Positions 54,690 through 62,007 of a stretch of 64,000 nucleotides of DNA are shown in pieces. The stretch covers positions 2,232,001 through 2,296,000 of the forward strand of contig CAWCAC010000002.1 in NCBI GenBank assembly GCA_963793415.1, in the 5' to 3' direction. The stretch comes from CAXMST01 sp963793415. Its GTDB lineage: Bacteria; Actinomycetota; Thermoleophilia; Solirubrobacterales; 70-9. The position numbers and the translations under genes were made by a program. Numbering within the stretch: position 1 is the stretch's first letter; each line of letters opens with the position of its first letter. The notes below the pieces were generated by a model that had not been told where the DNA came from, did no database searches, and saw only the letters and a list, made by a program, of their open reading frames with translations.

Positions 54690-55888
54690 GGAACCCCCGC
54701 GACTCCGAGCAGCCCGTCACGCGGATCGGTGATCACTGAACTGAGCCAGACCGGGTTCTTCGGCGTGATGTCCTCGCGCGCGATGCTGTCGATCGTCACC
54801 GCAACCGAGACGCGCTTGGTGTTGCGATTGGAGAAGGCGTCGCCGTCGAGTAGGTCGGTATCGATCGCGGGCAACTCGTCGAGGGTCGCGGTCAGCGCCT
54901 CGAGGGCGTCGGTCGGTGTCGTCGGGCCGGTCCCGTCGAGCGCAGTCAACAACGGGTTGATCAGGTAGTTGACGATCTGATTGATGACCGCCGTAGTGCA
55001 GAGAAGTCCCGTAGGGCCATTGCAGAGACTGATCAGCGCGCTGCCGATCAGGTCGTCGAGCTCGCCATCGATCGCGGCAAGATCATCAGCGATCTCCGAG
55101 ACGTCGCTGAGGTCGAGAGCCAACAGCGTGCCGAGGTCTTCGAAAACCGCGTCGTCGATGTCACAGAGGTCGACCACGCCCGTCGCAAGTAAGGCGTTGA
55201 GCTCGTCGATCCGCGCCTCGATGCTCTGCGACGCGCCCACCAGCGCCGCTTGCAGATCGTCGAGCTCCGATTTCAGAGCGCCGGCCGAGGGGACCCGGGA
55301 GATCACACGAGTCGTCAAGCTGTCAGTCGCGTCCGCGACCCTCTCCTGGGTCGCCCCAAGCTGCGACGACAGAGCCTCGAGTTCGTCGACCGCCCCGTCG
55401 AGCTGCGGATTGCCGAGCAGGCTCAGCCCGCCACAGTCCTCGTTCCGCCAGCTCACGAAGGTGTAGATCGTCCCCGAGACCGTGCGCCCCTCCCCGTGGT
55501 CGACGGTGAAGGTACGGACGGGTTCGATCGCCGCGGCGGGGGCGCCGGTCGCCGGTGTCACGATCTCCTCGGGCTCATCGGTGTCCGGCCCGCTGAACTG
55601 ACCTCCGGCGATCACGTCCGCGTCGGCCGGCTGCTGAGTCGGCAGCACGGCATCACCGACCTCGGCGTAGTCGAGTGAGCGGGCCTCCTCCAGCGCACGC
55701 TGGGCCTGCTCGGTTGCGATCTGCTGCAGCTCGGCGTCCAGTGTCGTCGACTCCGAGCTCGCCGCCAGCTTGGCGGTACCGAGAATGCCGATGAGCAAGA
55801 CGAGGCCGGCCACCAGTACCTCGACCAGCGTGAAGCCCCGCTCATCGCGCGGCCCCAGCCGGCGGGCGAAGCGGCGGTCGTCAGACAC
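54686..55888 (-). CDS. Prepilin-like protein with long C-terminal region (PilV/GspI type)
   Basis: 400 residues. Leader DERG followed by FTLVEVLVAGLVLLIGILGT gives a prepilin peptidase site (G|F) with Glu at mature position 5. The helix continues as TLDAELQQIATEQAQRALEE. The large C-terminal region contains a predicted coiled coil (about 170-270, with LKSELDDLQAALVGASQSIE) and is far longer than normal minor pilins. GTG 55888 has GGAGGATT 6 nt upstream and lies within the end of the preceding gene. Confidence 0.78.
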   Translation of the reverse strand: MSDDRRFARRLGPRDERGFTLVEVLVAGLVLLIGILGTAKLAASSESTTLDAELQQIATEQAQRALEEARSLDYAEVGDAVLPTQQPADADVIAGGQFSGPDTDEPEEIVTPATGAPAAAIEPVRTFTVDHGEGRTVSGTIYTFVSWRNEDCGGLSLLGNPQLDGAVDELEALSSQLGATQERVADATDSLTTRVISRVPSAGALKSELDDLQAALVGASQSIEARIDELNALLATGVVDLCDIDDAVFEDLGTLLALDLSDVSEIADDLAAIDGELDDLIGSALISLCNGPTGLLCTTAVINQIVNYLINPLLTALDGTGPTTPTDALEALTATLDELPAIDTDLLDGDAFSNRNTKRVSVAVTIDSIAREDITPKNPVWLSSVITDPRDGLLGVAGVP

Positions 55889-56483
55889 GGCAATCCTCCG
55901 CCGCGGCTGCATTCTGAGCGCAGTTGCGAAGCGCAGCTCCTTGAGAGAGAACGATCGGCCGCGTCCGACCCTCGGGTAATGACTCGAGCTGGACGTACAC
56001 GTAGTCCCCGTCGGCGCCGACTGTGAAGACCGCGTTCGCGGCCGGCTCCAGGTCATCGATGAGTAGCTCATCCGCGATGCCCGCGGTCCGTCGTACGCAG
56101 GTGTCACCGGAGGAGCAGTCGATCGTCACCGCGCTGGTGGACCCCGCCGCGTCGAGGACCGTCAGCTCGATCGCGTCTGCCGCCTCCCCCGCGCTCGGTG
56201 AGTCCACGCTCTGGGCCTCCCGCAGCTCACGGATGATGCGATCGAGCGCGATGCGCTGATCGGAGAGCGCGTTGCGCCGAGCCTGGGTGTCCTCCGTTCG
56301 TCCGAGCGTCGTCGAATAGAAGAAGAAGGCCGCGGTGAAGACGATGCCGAGCATCGCCATCACGGTCAGCAACTCGATCACCGTCACGCCCGCCTGATCT
56401 CCGATTCGCCCGAAAAGTCGGCTGCACGGAGAGCGGAAACGAACGTGCGGACCGTCGACACGGCTCGGACTCCGCGGTTCCAT
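55881..56483 (-). CDS. Prepilin-like protein (PulJ/GspJ or PilW type)
   Basis: 200 residues. GDQAG followed by VTVIELLTVMAMLGIVFTAA forms a type IV prepilin signal, with Glu at mature position 5. The leader before the cleavage Gly is about 30 residues, longer than usual. RNALSDQRIALDRIIRELRE is typical of the PilW/PulJ stem. Cys residues in TIDCSSGDTC are near the middle. First gene of the three-gene pilin group; no pilus ATPase, platform protein or prepilin peptidase gene lies in the window. Confidence 0.78.
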   Translation of the reverse strand: MEPRSPSRVDGPHVRFRSPCSRLFGRIGDQAGVTVIELLTVMAMLGIVFTAAFFFYSTTLGRTEDTQARRNALSDQRIALDRIIRELREAQSVDSPSAGEAADAIELTVLDAAGSTSAVTIDCSSGDTCVRRTAGIADELLIDDLEPAANAVFTVGADGDYVYVQLESLPEGRTRPIVLSQGAALRNCAQNAAAAEDCRV

Positions 56484-56568
56484 CCCACTCCGCTATCGGC
56501 ACACCGTGCCGGCGCCCTGAGCTGTCTAAGACATGCGGCTACCGCCGCCTCAACGGATGTCGGTCGGC

Positions 56569-58656
56569 TCAGCGGGAGACGGGCTCGCGCGCGGAGATCG
56601 CGGCGAGGACGCGCCCGGCCACGGCCGGACCCGTAAGGCCGACCTCCTCGCGCAGCAGCGAGGGCTTGCCGTGGGTCACGTAGCGATCGGGCAGCCCGAC
56701 GCGGAGAATCCGCGCCCGCTCACTCGGCAGGTTGTCCTCGGCGTACTCGAGGACGGCGGCGCCGAAGCCGCCGGCGAGGACGTTCTCCTCGATCGTGACG
56801 ACGAGGTCGTGCTCGGCGCAAAGGCGCGCGATCAGCTCGCCGTCGACCGGCTTCGCGAAGCGGCCGTCGGCGACCGTCGGGTGCAGGTCGTGGGAAGCGA
56901 GCTCGGCAGCCGCATCGTTGGCGACCTGCACCCCCCAGCCGTAGCCGAGCAGCGCGACGCGCTCACCCTGTTCGAGGATCTCGCCGGTTCCGATCGGGAT
57001 CGCGGTCGGTTTGTCGGGCAGCGGCACTCCCTCGGCCGAGCCGCGCGGGTAGCGGAAGGCGATCGGACCCTCGTGCTCGATCGCCGTCCGCAGCATGTGG
57101 ACGAGCATCGCCTCGTCGCGGGGCGCCATCACGACCACGTTCGGGATCGGGCGGAAGTAGGAGACGTCGATGAAGCCGTGGTGGGTCGGGCCGTCGTCGC
57201 CGACGAGGCCGGCGCGGTCCATCGCGAAGGTGACGTCGAGCTCCTGCAGGCAGACGTCGTGGACGATCTGATCGAAGGCGCGCTGCAGGAAGGTCGAGTA
57301 GATCGCGCAGACCGGCTTCGCGCCCTGCAGGGCGAGGCCGGAGGCGAAGAGAACGGCGTCCTGCTCGGCGATGCCGACGTCGTAGTACTGCTCCGGCACC
57401 GCCTCGGCGAGCTTGTCGAGGCCGGTCCCCCCCGCCATCGCCGCGGTGATGCCGATCACGCGCTTGTCGGCCCTCGCCTCGGCGACGAGGGCGTCGGCAA
57501 AGACGGATGTGTAGGCGGGCGGCGAGGGCTTCGGCGGCGGCTCCTCGAGCTTCTCGGGCGCGATCGAGGCGGGCGAGTCCGACTCCTGGACGGGGACCGG
57601 GCGCTGCTTGTCGCTCGGCGCCGGCGGGTCGGTCTCGAGCTTCGGCATCGGCGCCTTCGACTCAGGCTTCGGCGCCGGCTTGCGGTCGACGATCGAGCCC
57701 GGCTTGGCGGCGTGCCACTTCTCCATGCCCTCGAGGCCGCCGTCCTCGGCCGGCGCGAAGCCCTTGCCCTTGACGGTGTGGATGTGCAGCACGACCGGCC
57801 GTTCGGCGGCGAGCGCGTCGACGAGCGCCCGGCGCAGAGCGCCGACGTCGTGGCCGTCGATCACGCCCATGTAGGCGAGGTCGAGCTCCTCGAAGAGCAG
57901 GCCCGGGGCCCAGTAGGCCTTGATCGCCGACTTGATCTCCGGCCCGAGCCGCTCGACCCTGCGGCCGAGCCCGAGCGGCAGCTTCGTCAGCCGGTCCTCG
58001 ACGCCCTCGCGGGCAGTATGCAGGCGCGGGTTGAGGCGGTAGTGGTTGAAGTAGCGGGAGAGCGCGCCTACGTTCGGGGAGATCGACATGCCGTTGTCGT
58101 TGAGCACGATCACCATCGGCGTCTGCAGCCCGCCCGCCTGGTGCAGGGCCTCGAAGGCGACGCCTCCGGTAAGGGCGCCGTCGCCGATCACCGAGACGAC
58201 CTTGCCGTCCTCCCCGATCCCGCTCCGCATCGCCTCCTTGAGGCCGACGCCGTAGCCGATCGAGGTCGAGGCGTGGCCGGCGCCCATGATGTCGTGCTCG
58301 CTCTCGAACATCGCGCAGAACGGGGCCAGGCCGCCGTACTGGCGAATCGTCTCGAGCCGGTCCTTGCGTCCGGTGAGAATCTTGTGTGGGTAGGCCTGGT
58401 GGCCGACGTCCCAGAGGATCTTGTCGCGCGGGGACTCGAGCAGGCTGTGCAGGGCGACGGCGAGCTCGCAGGTACCGAGGTTGGCGCCGAAATGGCCGCC
58501 GATCTCGCCGATCACGTCGATGATCAGCTCACGGGTCTCCTGCGCCACCTGCTGCAGCTGGGCGTCGTCGAGTCCCTTCAGGTCCTCGGGGCCGTCGATC
58601 TCGTCGAGCAGGCGTGGTTGTTCCGGCATCTCGGGGGCGTCGGGCATCGGCCGCAC
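56569..58656 (-). CDS. dxs: 1-deoxy-D-xylulose-5-phosphate synthase with proline-rich insertion
   Basis: 695 residues against 620-640 in most species. First enzyme of the non-mevalonate isoprenoid pathway; thiamin diphosphate-dependent. VGHQAYPHKILTGRKDRLET, GHASTSIGYGVGLKEA, VSVIGDGALTGGVAFEALHQ and VLNDNGMSI (TPP-binding GDG...N) form the N-terminal domain; YTSVFADALVAEARADKRVI, DVGIAEQDAVLFASGLAL and PTHHGFIDVSYFRPIPN the rest. Residues about 320-379 are a Pro/Lys/Glu-rich segment (PKPESKAPMPKLE, KLEEPPPKPSPPAY) between the first two domains. GTG 58656 or ATG 58647 starts the protein. Followed upstream by ispA. Confidence 0.95.
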   Translation of the reverse strand: MRPMPDAPEMPEQPRLLDEIDGPEDLKGLDDAQLQQVAQETRELIIDVIGEIGGHFGANLGTCELAVALHSLLESPRDKILWDVGHQAYPHKILTGRKDRLETIRQYGGLAPFCAMFESEHDIMGAGHASTSIGYGVGLKEAMRSGIGEDGKVVSVIGDGALTGGVAFEALHQAGGLQTPMVIVLNDNGMSISPNVGALSRYFNHYRLNPRLHTAREGVEDRLTKLPLGLGRRVERLGPEIKSAIKAYWAPGLLFEELDLAYMGVIDGHDVGALRRALVDALAAERPVVLHIHTVKGKGFAPAEDGGLEGMEKWHAAKPGSIVDRKPAPKPESKAPMPKLETDPPAPSDKQRPVPVQESDSPASIAPEKLEEPPPKPSPPAYTSVFADALVAEARADKRVIGITAAMAGGTGLDKLAEAVPEQYYDVGIAEQDAVLFASGLALQGAKPVCAIYSTFLQRAFDQIVHDVCLQELDVTFAMDRAGLVGDDGPTHHGFIDVSYFRPIPNVVVMAPRDEAMLVHMLRTAIEHEGPIAFRYPRGSAEGVPLPDKPTAIPIGTGEILEQGERVALLGYGWGVQVANDAAAELASHDLHPTVADGRFAKPVDGELIARLCAEHDLVVTIEENVLAGGFGAAVLEYAEDNLPSERARILRVGLPDRYVTHGKPSLLREEVGLTGPAVAGRVLAAISAREPVSR

Positions 58657-58691
58657 ATTGTCTCAGGCCGGGCCTCTCGCGTGGCGCCGGG

Positions 58692-59561
58692 TCAGGTGTC
58701 GCGCGTGAAGATGAAGTCCGCGATCCGCTCGAGGTCGCCGACGTCGCCGCCCGCGTCGGCGAGCGCCGCGCGGGCTCCGGCGTGCGACTCCTCGGCGAGC
58801 GACCGCGCCCGCTCGAGCCCGAACAGGCTCACGTAGGTGACCTTGCCGTGGCGCTCGTCGGAGCCGCTCGGCTTGCCGAGCTCCTCGTCGCTGCCGGTCA
58901 CGTCGAGGATGTCGTCGACGATCTGGAAGAGGACGCCGAGCTCGGCGGCGAAGCGGCGGAAGGGGTCGGCGCGCTCCGCCGCGACGCCAGACAGCACCAG
59001 GGCCGAGCCGATCGAGGCGGCGATCAGGCGCCCCGTCTTCAGCGAGTGGAGCTCGCGCAGGGAGGCGGCGTCGGTGCCGCCGCCGGTGACGTCGACGTAC
59101 TGGCCGCCGACCATGCCGTCGACGCCGGTCGCGGCGGAGATCTCCCGGATCGCGAGCAGCACCCGGTCCGGCTCGCCCTGCTGGCGCTCAGCGATCAGCC
59201 GGATTGCCTCGGCGAACATCGCGTCGCCGGCGAGGATCGCGACGTCCTCGCCGTGCACGACATGGGAGGTCGGGCGGCCGCGACGGAGCTCGTCGTCGTC
59301 CATCGCCGGCAGGTCGTCGTGGATCAGCGAGTAGGTGTGGATCAGCTCGATCGCCACTGCGGTCGGCAGCAGTGCGGCGGGCTCGAGGGCGAGGGCGCGG
59401 CCGGTCGCGAGGCAGAGCACGGGCCGGATCCGCTTGCCGCCGGCGAGCAGCGAGTAGCGCATCGCCTCGCGCAGCCCGGCGGTCGAGGGGCCCTGGTCGA
59501 ACTCGAGGACGCCGAGATAGTCATCGACGAGGCGCCGGAGGTCTTCGGGGTAGGAGGTCAC
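58692..59561 (-). CDS. ispA: Polyprenyl (farnesyl/geranylgeranyl) diphosphate synthase
   Basis: 289 residues. Condenses IPP with allylic diphosphates. AMRYSLLAGGKRIRPVLCLA at the start, the first Asp-rich motif LIHDDLPAMDDDELRRGRPT and the second in LGVLFQIVDDILDVTGSDEE, with LHSLKTGRLIAASIGSAL between. Two residues between the first Asp pair and the last Asp pair fit the bacterial FPP/GGPP type; exact chain length is uncertain. GTG 59561 is the start giving the normal length. Directly upstream of dxs, as in many bacteria. Confidence 0.92.
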   Translation of the reverse strand: MTSYPEDLRRLVDDYLGVLEFDQGPSTAGLREAMRYSLLAGGKRIRPVLCLATGRALALEPAALLPTAVAIELIHTYSLIHDDLPAMDDDELRRGRPTSHVVHGEDVAILAGDAMFAEAIRLIAERQQGEPDRVLLAIREISAATGVDGMVGGQYVDVTGGGTDAASLRELHSLKTGRLIAASIGSALVLSGVAAERADPFRRFAAELGVLFQIVDDILDVTGSDEELGKPSGSDERHGKVTYVSLFGLERARSLAEESHAGARAALADAGGDVGDLERIADFIFTRDT

Positions 59562-59584
59562 GGAAGCCGCTCGGGTGTGGTCGG

Positions 59585-59782
59585 TCAGGCCGAGTCGCCG
59601 CTCTCGGCCTGACGCGCGGCCTCGGAAGCCACGGTCCCGACCTCGGCGGCGATCTCGGCCGCCTCGCGGGCGAGCCCGACGGCGGTGGCGTCGTCGGTCT
59701 CGGGAGCGGCAAGGTTGCGGGAGATCTCCTCGAGCCGCGCGGCGGCGGCCTCGAGCCGCTCCTTGTGGCCGGCGGCGCTCAT
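59585..59782 (-). CDS. Exonuclease VII small-subunit-like protein
   Basis: 65 residues, all helical. KERLEAAAARLEEISRNLAA aligns with the start of XseB (E-x-x-L-x-R-L-E-x-I-V-x-x-L), and the later helices are Ala-rich and diverged. Place between nusB and ispA also fits xseB, but the large subunit gene xseA, usually adjacent, is absent, so the assignment is tentative. ATG 59782 overlaps the nusB stop by 4 bp, and ispA follows within 25 nt. Confidence 0.55.
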   Translation of the reverse strand: MSAAGHKERLEAAAARLEEISRNLAAPETDDATAVGLAREAAEIAAEVGTVASEAARQAESGDSA

Positions 59783-60180
59783 GCCGCGGCTCCGGCGCCC
59801 GCGTCGTTCGGCTCGCGCGGTCCGCTGGCGGCGGAGAGGATTCCGTTGATGAAGCCCGGCGCATCGGCGCCGCAGTACTTGCCCGCGATCGAGACCGCCT
59901 CGTCGATCGCGACCGGTGTAGGCACGTCGTCGCGGTAGTTGATCTCGTAGAGGGCGACGCGCATGATCGCCTTGTCCAGCGGGGCGATCCGCTCCAGCTT
60001 CCAGCCCCGCGCGTGTGTCGAGATCAGCTCGTCGAGCTCGGTCAGGTGCTCGAAGGTGCCCTCGGCAAGCGCCCGCGTGAACGGCTTCGAGTCGGCGAGC
60101 AGTTCCTCGAGCGGCCGCGCCGTGACCTCCTGCTGGTAGATCACGAAGGCGGCCTCGCGGCGTTGGTCGGAGCGACGCAT
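59779..60180 (-). CDS. nusB: Transcription antitermination factor NusB
   Basis: 133 residues. All-helical RNA-binding factor acting with NusE in rRNA antitermination. REAAFVIYQQEVTARPLEEL opens the protein; ISTHARGWKLERIAPLDKAI and MRVALYEINYRDDVPTPVAI followed by DEAVSIAGKYCGADAPGFIN are the conserved NusB core. A 17-residue Ala/Gly/Pro tail follows. TAACCT lies 7 nt before ATG 60180. Leads the nusB-xseB-like-ispA-dxs run. Confidence 0.94.
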   Translation of the reverse strand: MRRSDQRREAAFVIYQQEVTARPLEELLADSKPFTRALAEGTFEHLTELDELISTHARGWKLERIAPLDKAIMRVALYEINYRDDVPTPVAIDEAVSIAGKYCGADAPGFINGILSAASGPREPNDAGAGAAA

Positions 60181-60187
60181 GCCCCGG

Positions 60188-60193
60188 AGGTTA
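60188..60193 (-). promoter_or_regulatory. Candidate -10 box of a leaderless promoter
   Basis: On the minus strand TAACCT lies 7 nt before ATG 60180 of nusB, within the last codons of the gene upstream. Confidence 0.5.
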
Positions 60194-61147
60194 CGCGGCC
60201 GGAACGATGCGTCCCGCGAGCGCGGCGCGCAATGCCCGTTCGACCAGCTCCGGCGCGCGCTCGAAACGCCGCCGAGTGATCCGCATCACCCGGTACCCGG
60301 CAGCGAGCAGATCGGCATCCCGCTCGCGATCCTCCTCGAATCCGGTCTCGCTGTCGTGCGCAGCGGCCCCGTCGAGCTCGACGATCAACCGCTGGCGCGG
60401 CCAGAGGCAGTCGGGACGGACCCGGCGCCCCGCCACCTCCAGCGTCTGATTGACCAGCGGCATCTCGAACCGGCGGGCGAGCAGCCACGGAAGGAACGTG
60501 TCCTCGAGCCACGACTCCGTCGCGAAGAGATAGAGCTTGTCTCCGAGGACCTCGCGCGCGACGGCGATGCCGCGAGTGCGCGGGTAGCGGGCGAGAAGGG
60601 CAGCGAGTGGGACTGGACTGCCGAGCCGGCGGAACTCGGCCTGACGGAGGGCAGACTCGCAGGCCTGACGACCCTCGGTGGCGGCAAGGTCGAGGAGCGT
60701 CCGGGCGACGGTGGTGACGCGGACGCCATCGACGGTCTCGAGCTCGTCGGCGGGGAGGGCTCGGCGGTGGGCGATGAGGCGGGGGTGGCGAAGGCGGTTG
60801 GGAGCGGTGACGTGCACGAGCGACGAACGCAGCCCTGTGATCTCCCACCACTCGGCGGCCGATGAGTGCGAGAGCGCGACGTCTCCGCCGACCAGCGACG
60901 CAGCGCGCAACCGGGTCTTGCGGGGGAGGGAAAGGTGGCCGACGGCATAAACGCCCCGATGAACCTCGTGCAGGCGGCCGATCCAGAGTGCGTACTGGAT
61001 CTGGTTCCTGGACATACCGTGGACGCGGAGCTGATCAAGTGCGACCAACCCGTCCTGCCGAGCCGCGAGGCGCACGATTTCGCCAAGAACCGCGCGAGAG
61101 GACGATTTGCCTGAACTATTCCTGCTTTTCGTCCTCTCGTCGGCCAC
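60191..61147 (-). CDS. DUF559 protein with N-terminal AbiEi-like winged helix
   Basis: 318 residues. The N-terminal half has LAARQDGLVALDQLRVHGMS and HRGVYAVGHLSLPRKTRLRA, the pattern of type IV antitoxin AbiEi winged helices, and VRVTTVARTLLDLAATEGRQ. The C-terminal domain has RVRPDCLWPRQRLIVELDGA, HDSETGFEEDRERDADLLAA and GYRVMRITRRRF, the Vsr-like restriction-endonuclease fold of DUF559, with Asp and Glu-x-Asp as possible metal ligands. Such proteins are very common in actinobacteria and are rarely next to a toxin. No AbiEii-type toxin gene adjoins it. GTG 61147 is the likely start. Confidence 0.82.
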   Translation of the reverse strand: MADERTKSRNSSGKSSSRAVLGEIVRLAARQDGLVALDQLRVHGMSRNQIQYALWIGRLHEVHRGVYAVGHLSLPRKTRLRAASLVGGDVALSHSSAAEWWEITGLRSSLVHVTAPNRLRHPRLIAHRRALPADELETVDGVRVTTVARTLLDLAATEGRQACESALRQAEFRRLGSPVPLAALLARYPRTRGIAVAREVLGDKLYLFATESWLEDTFLPWLLARRFEMPLVNQTLEVAGRRVRPDCLWPRQRLIVELDGAAAHDSETGFEEDRERDADLLAAGYRVMRITRRRFERAPELVERALRAALAGRIVPAA

Positions 61148-61297
61148 ACCCCCATCCTGGTGCCTAAATCCGCACTGATGGCGCCGATGGTGTGACGAAA
61201 CGGTGCGCAGACCGTCACGAAACACATTCCCTCACTGCTGACGGACCCGGACCGCACCTTCAGCACCGTTCGAGCGGACGGCCCAGCGCCGCCCGCG

Positions 61298-61363
61298 CCC
61301 GCAACTCAGCCGGCGCCCGCAGCTCAAAACGGGCCGCAGCGGGGCCCGAACCCCGCAGCTCAA
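61298..61363. repeat. Degenerate 18-bp-period repeat
   Basis: CCCGCAACTCAG (61298), CCCGCAGCTCAA (61316), a diverged unit near 61334 and CCCGCAGCTCAA (61352) are spaced by multiples of 18 bp. CAGCTCAACCCGA at 61357-61369 is the exact inverse of a word in the 21-bp repeat at 47261-47344. It lies between efp and the DUF559 gene. Confidence 0.7.
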
Positions 61364-61402
61364 CCCGAGCCGCGGCGCCGCCCAGGCCGCAGCCCCGACC
61401 CC

Positions 61403-61963
61403 CTACGCTCGGCTTACGTACTCGCCGGAGCGCGTGTCGACGCGGACGCGTTCGCCCTCTTCGATGAAGAGAGGGACGCGGATCACGACACCGGTCTCCA
61501 GCGTTGCCGGTTTGTCGCCGCCGCCGGAGGCGGTGTCGCCCTTGAGGCCGGGCTCGGTGGTGGTGACTGTCAGCTCGACGGCGCTCGGCACCTGGACGCC
61601 GGCCGGGTTCTCGTCGACGAAGAGGACGTCGACCTCATCGTTGGCCAGCACCCATTGCATCGCCTCACCAGCCGCGGCCGATGAGAGCTCGAGCTGGTCG
61701 TAGGTCTGGGTGTCCATGAAGACCTTGTCGTCGCCCGCGTCGTAGAGGTACTGCATCTTCCGGGTCTCGGTGCGGACCGGCCGGAACTTCTCGCCGGCGC
61801 GGAAGGTCTTGTCGATCACGGAGCCGTCCTCCTGGCGCCGCAGCTTGGTCCGCACGAAGGCGCCGCCCTTGCCAGGCTTGACGTGCTGGAAGTCCATGAT
61901 CCGGTAGATCTTCCCGTCGACCTCGATGTGGGCCCCGTTCTTGAATTGCGCTGTCGAAATCAC
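61403..61963 (-). CDS. efp: Elongation factor P
   Basis: 186 residues. Rescues ribosomes stalled at polyproline. ISTAQFKNGAHIEVDGKIYR and MDFQHVKPGKGGAFVRTKLR give the KOW-like domain with the tip Lys in PGKGG; TFRAGEKFRPVRTETRKMQY is followed by YLYDAGDDKVFMDTQTYDQL; and GVVIRVPLFIEEGERVRVDT with RSGEYVSRA is the C-terminal OB domain. The tip residue is an unmodified or otherwise modified Lys; no epmA or rhamnosylation gene is adjacent. GTG 61963 has TACCCT 9 nt upstream. Confidence 0.97.
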   Translation of the reverse strand: MISTAQFKNGAHIEVDGKIYRIMDFQHVKPGKGGAFVRTKLRRQEDGSVIDKTFRAGEKFRPVRTETRKMQYLYDAGDDKVFMDTQTYDQLELSSAAAGEAMQWVLANDEVDVLFVDENPAGVQVPSAVELTVTTTEPGLKGDTASGGGDKPATLETGVVIRVPLFIEEGERVRVDTRSGEYVSRA

Positions 61964-61972
61964 TGCGGCGCA

Positions 61973-61978
61973 AGGGTA
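61973..61978 (-). promoter_or_regulatory. Candidate -10 box of a leaderless promoter for efp
   Basis: On the minus strand TACCCT lies 9 nt before GTG 61963. It shares a 44-bp gap with the -10 box of the divergent lipase gene. Confidence 0.5.
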
Positions 61979-61994
61979 ACGACCGGACAGCAGG

Positions 61995-62000
61995 TAGCGT
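61995..62000 (+). promoter_or_regulatory. Candidate -10 box of a leaderless promoter for the lipase gene
   Basis: TAGCGT lies 7 nt before ATG 62008. No ribosome binding site is present between them. Confidence 0.55.
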
Positions 62001-62007
62001 TCCCGCG

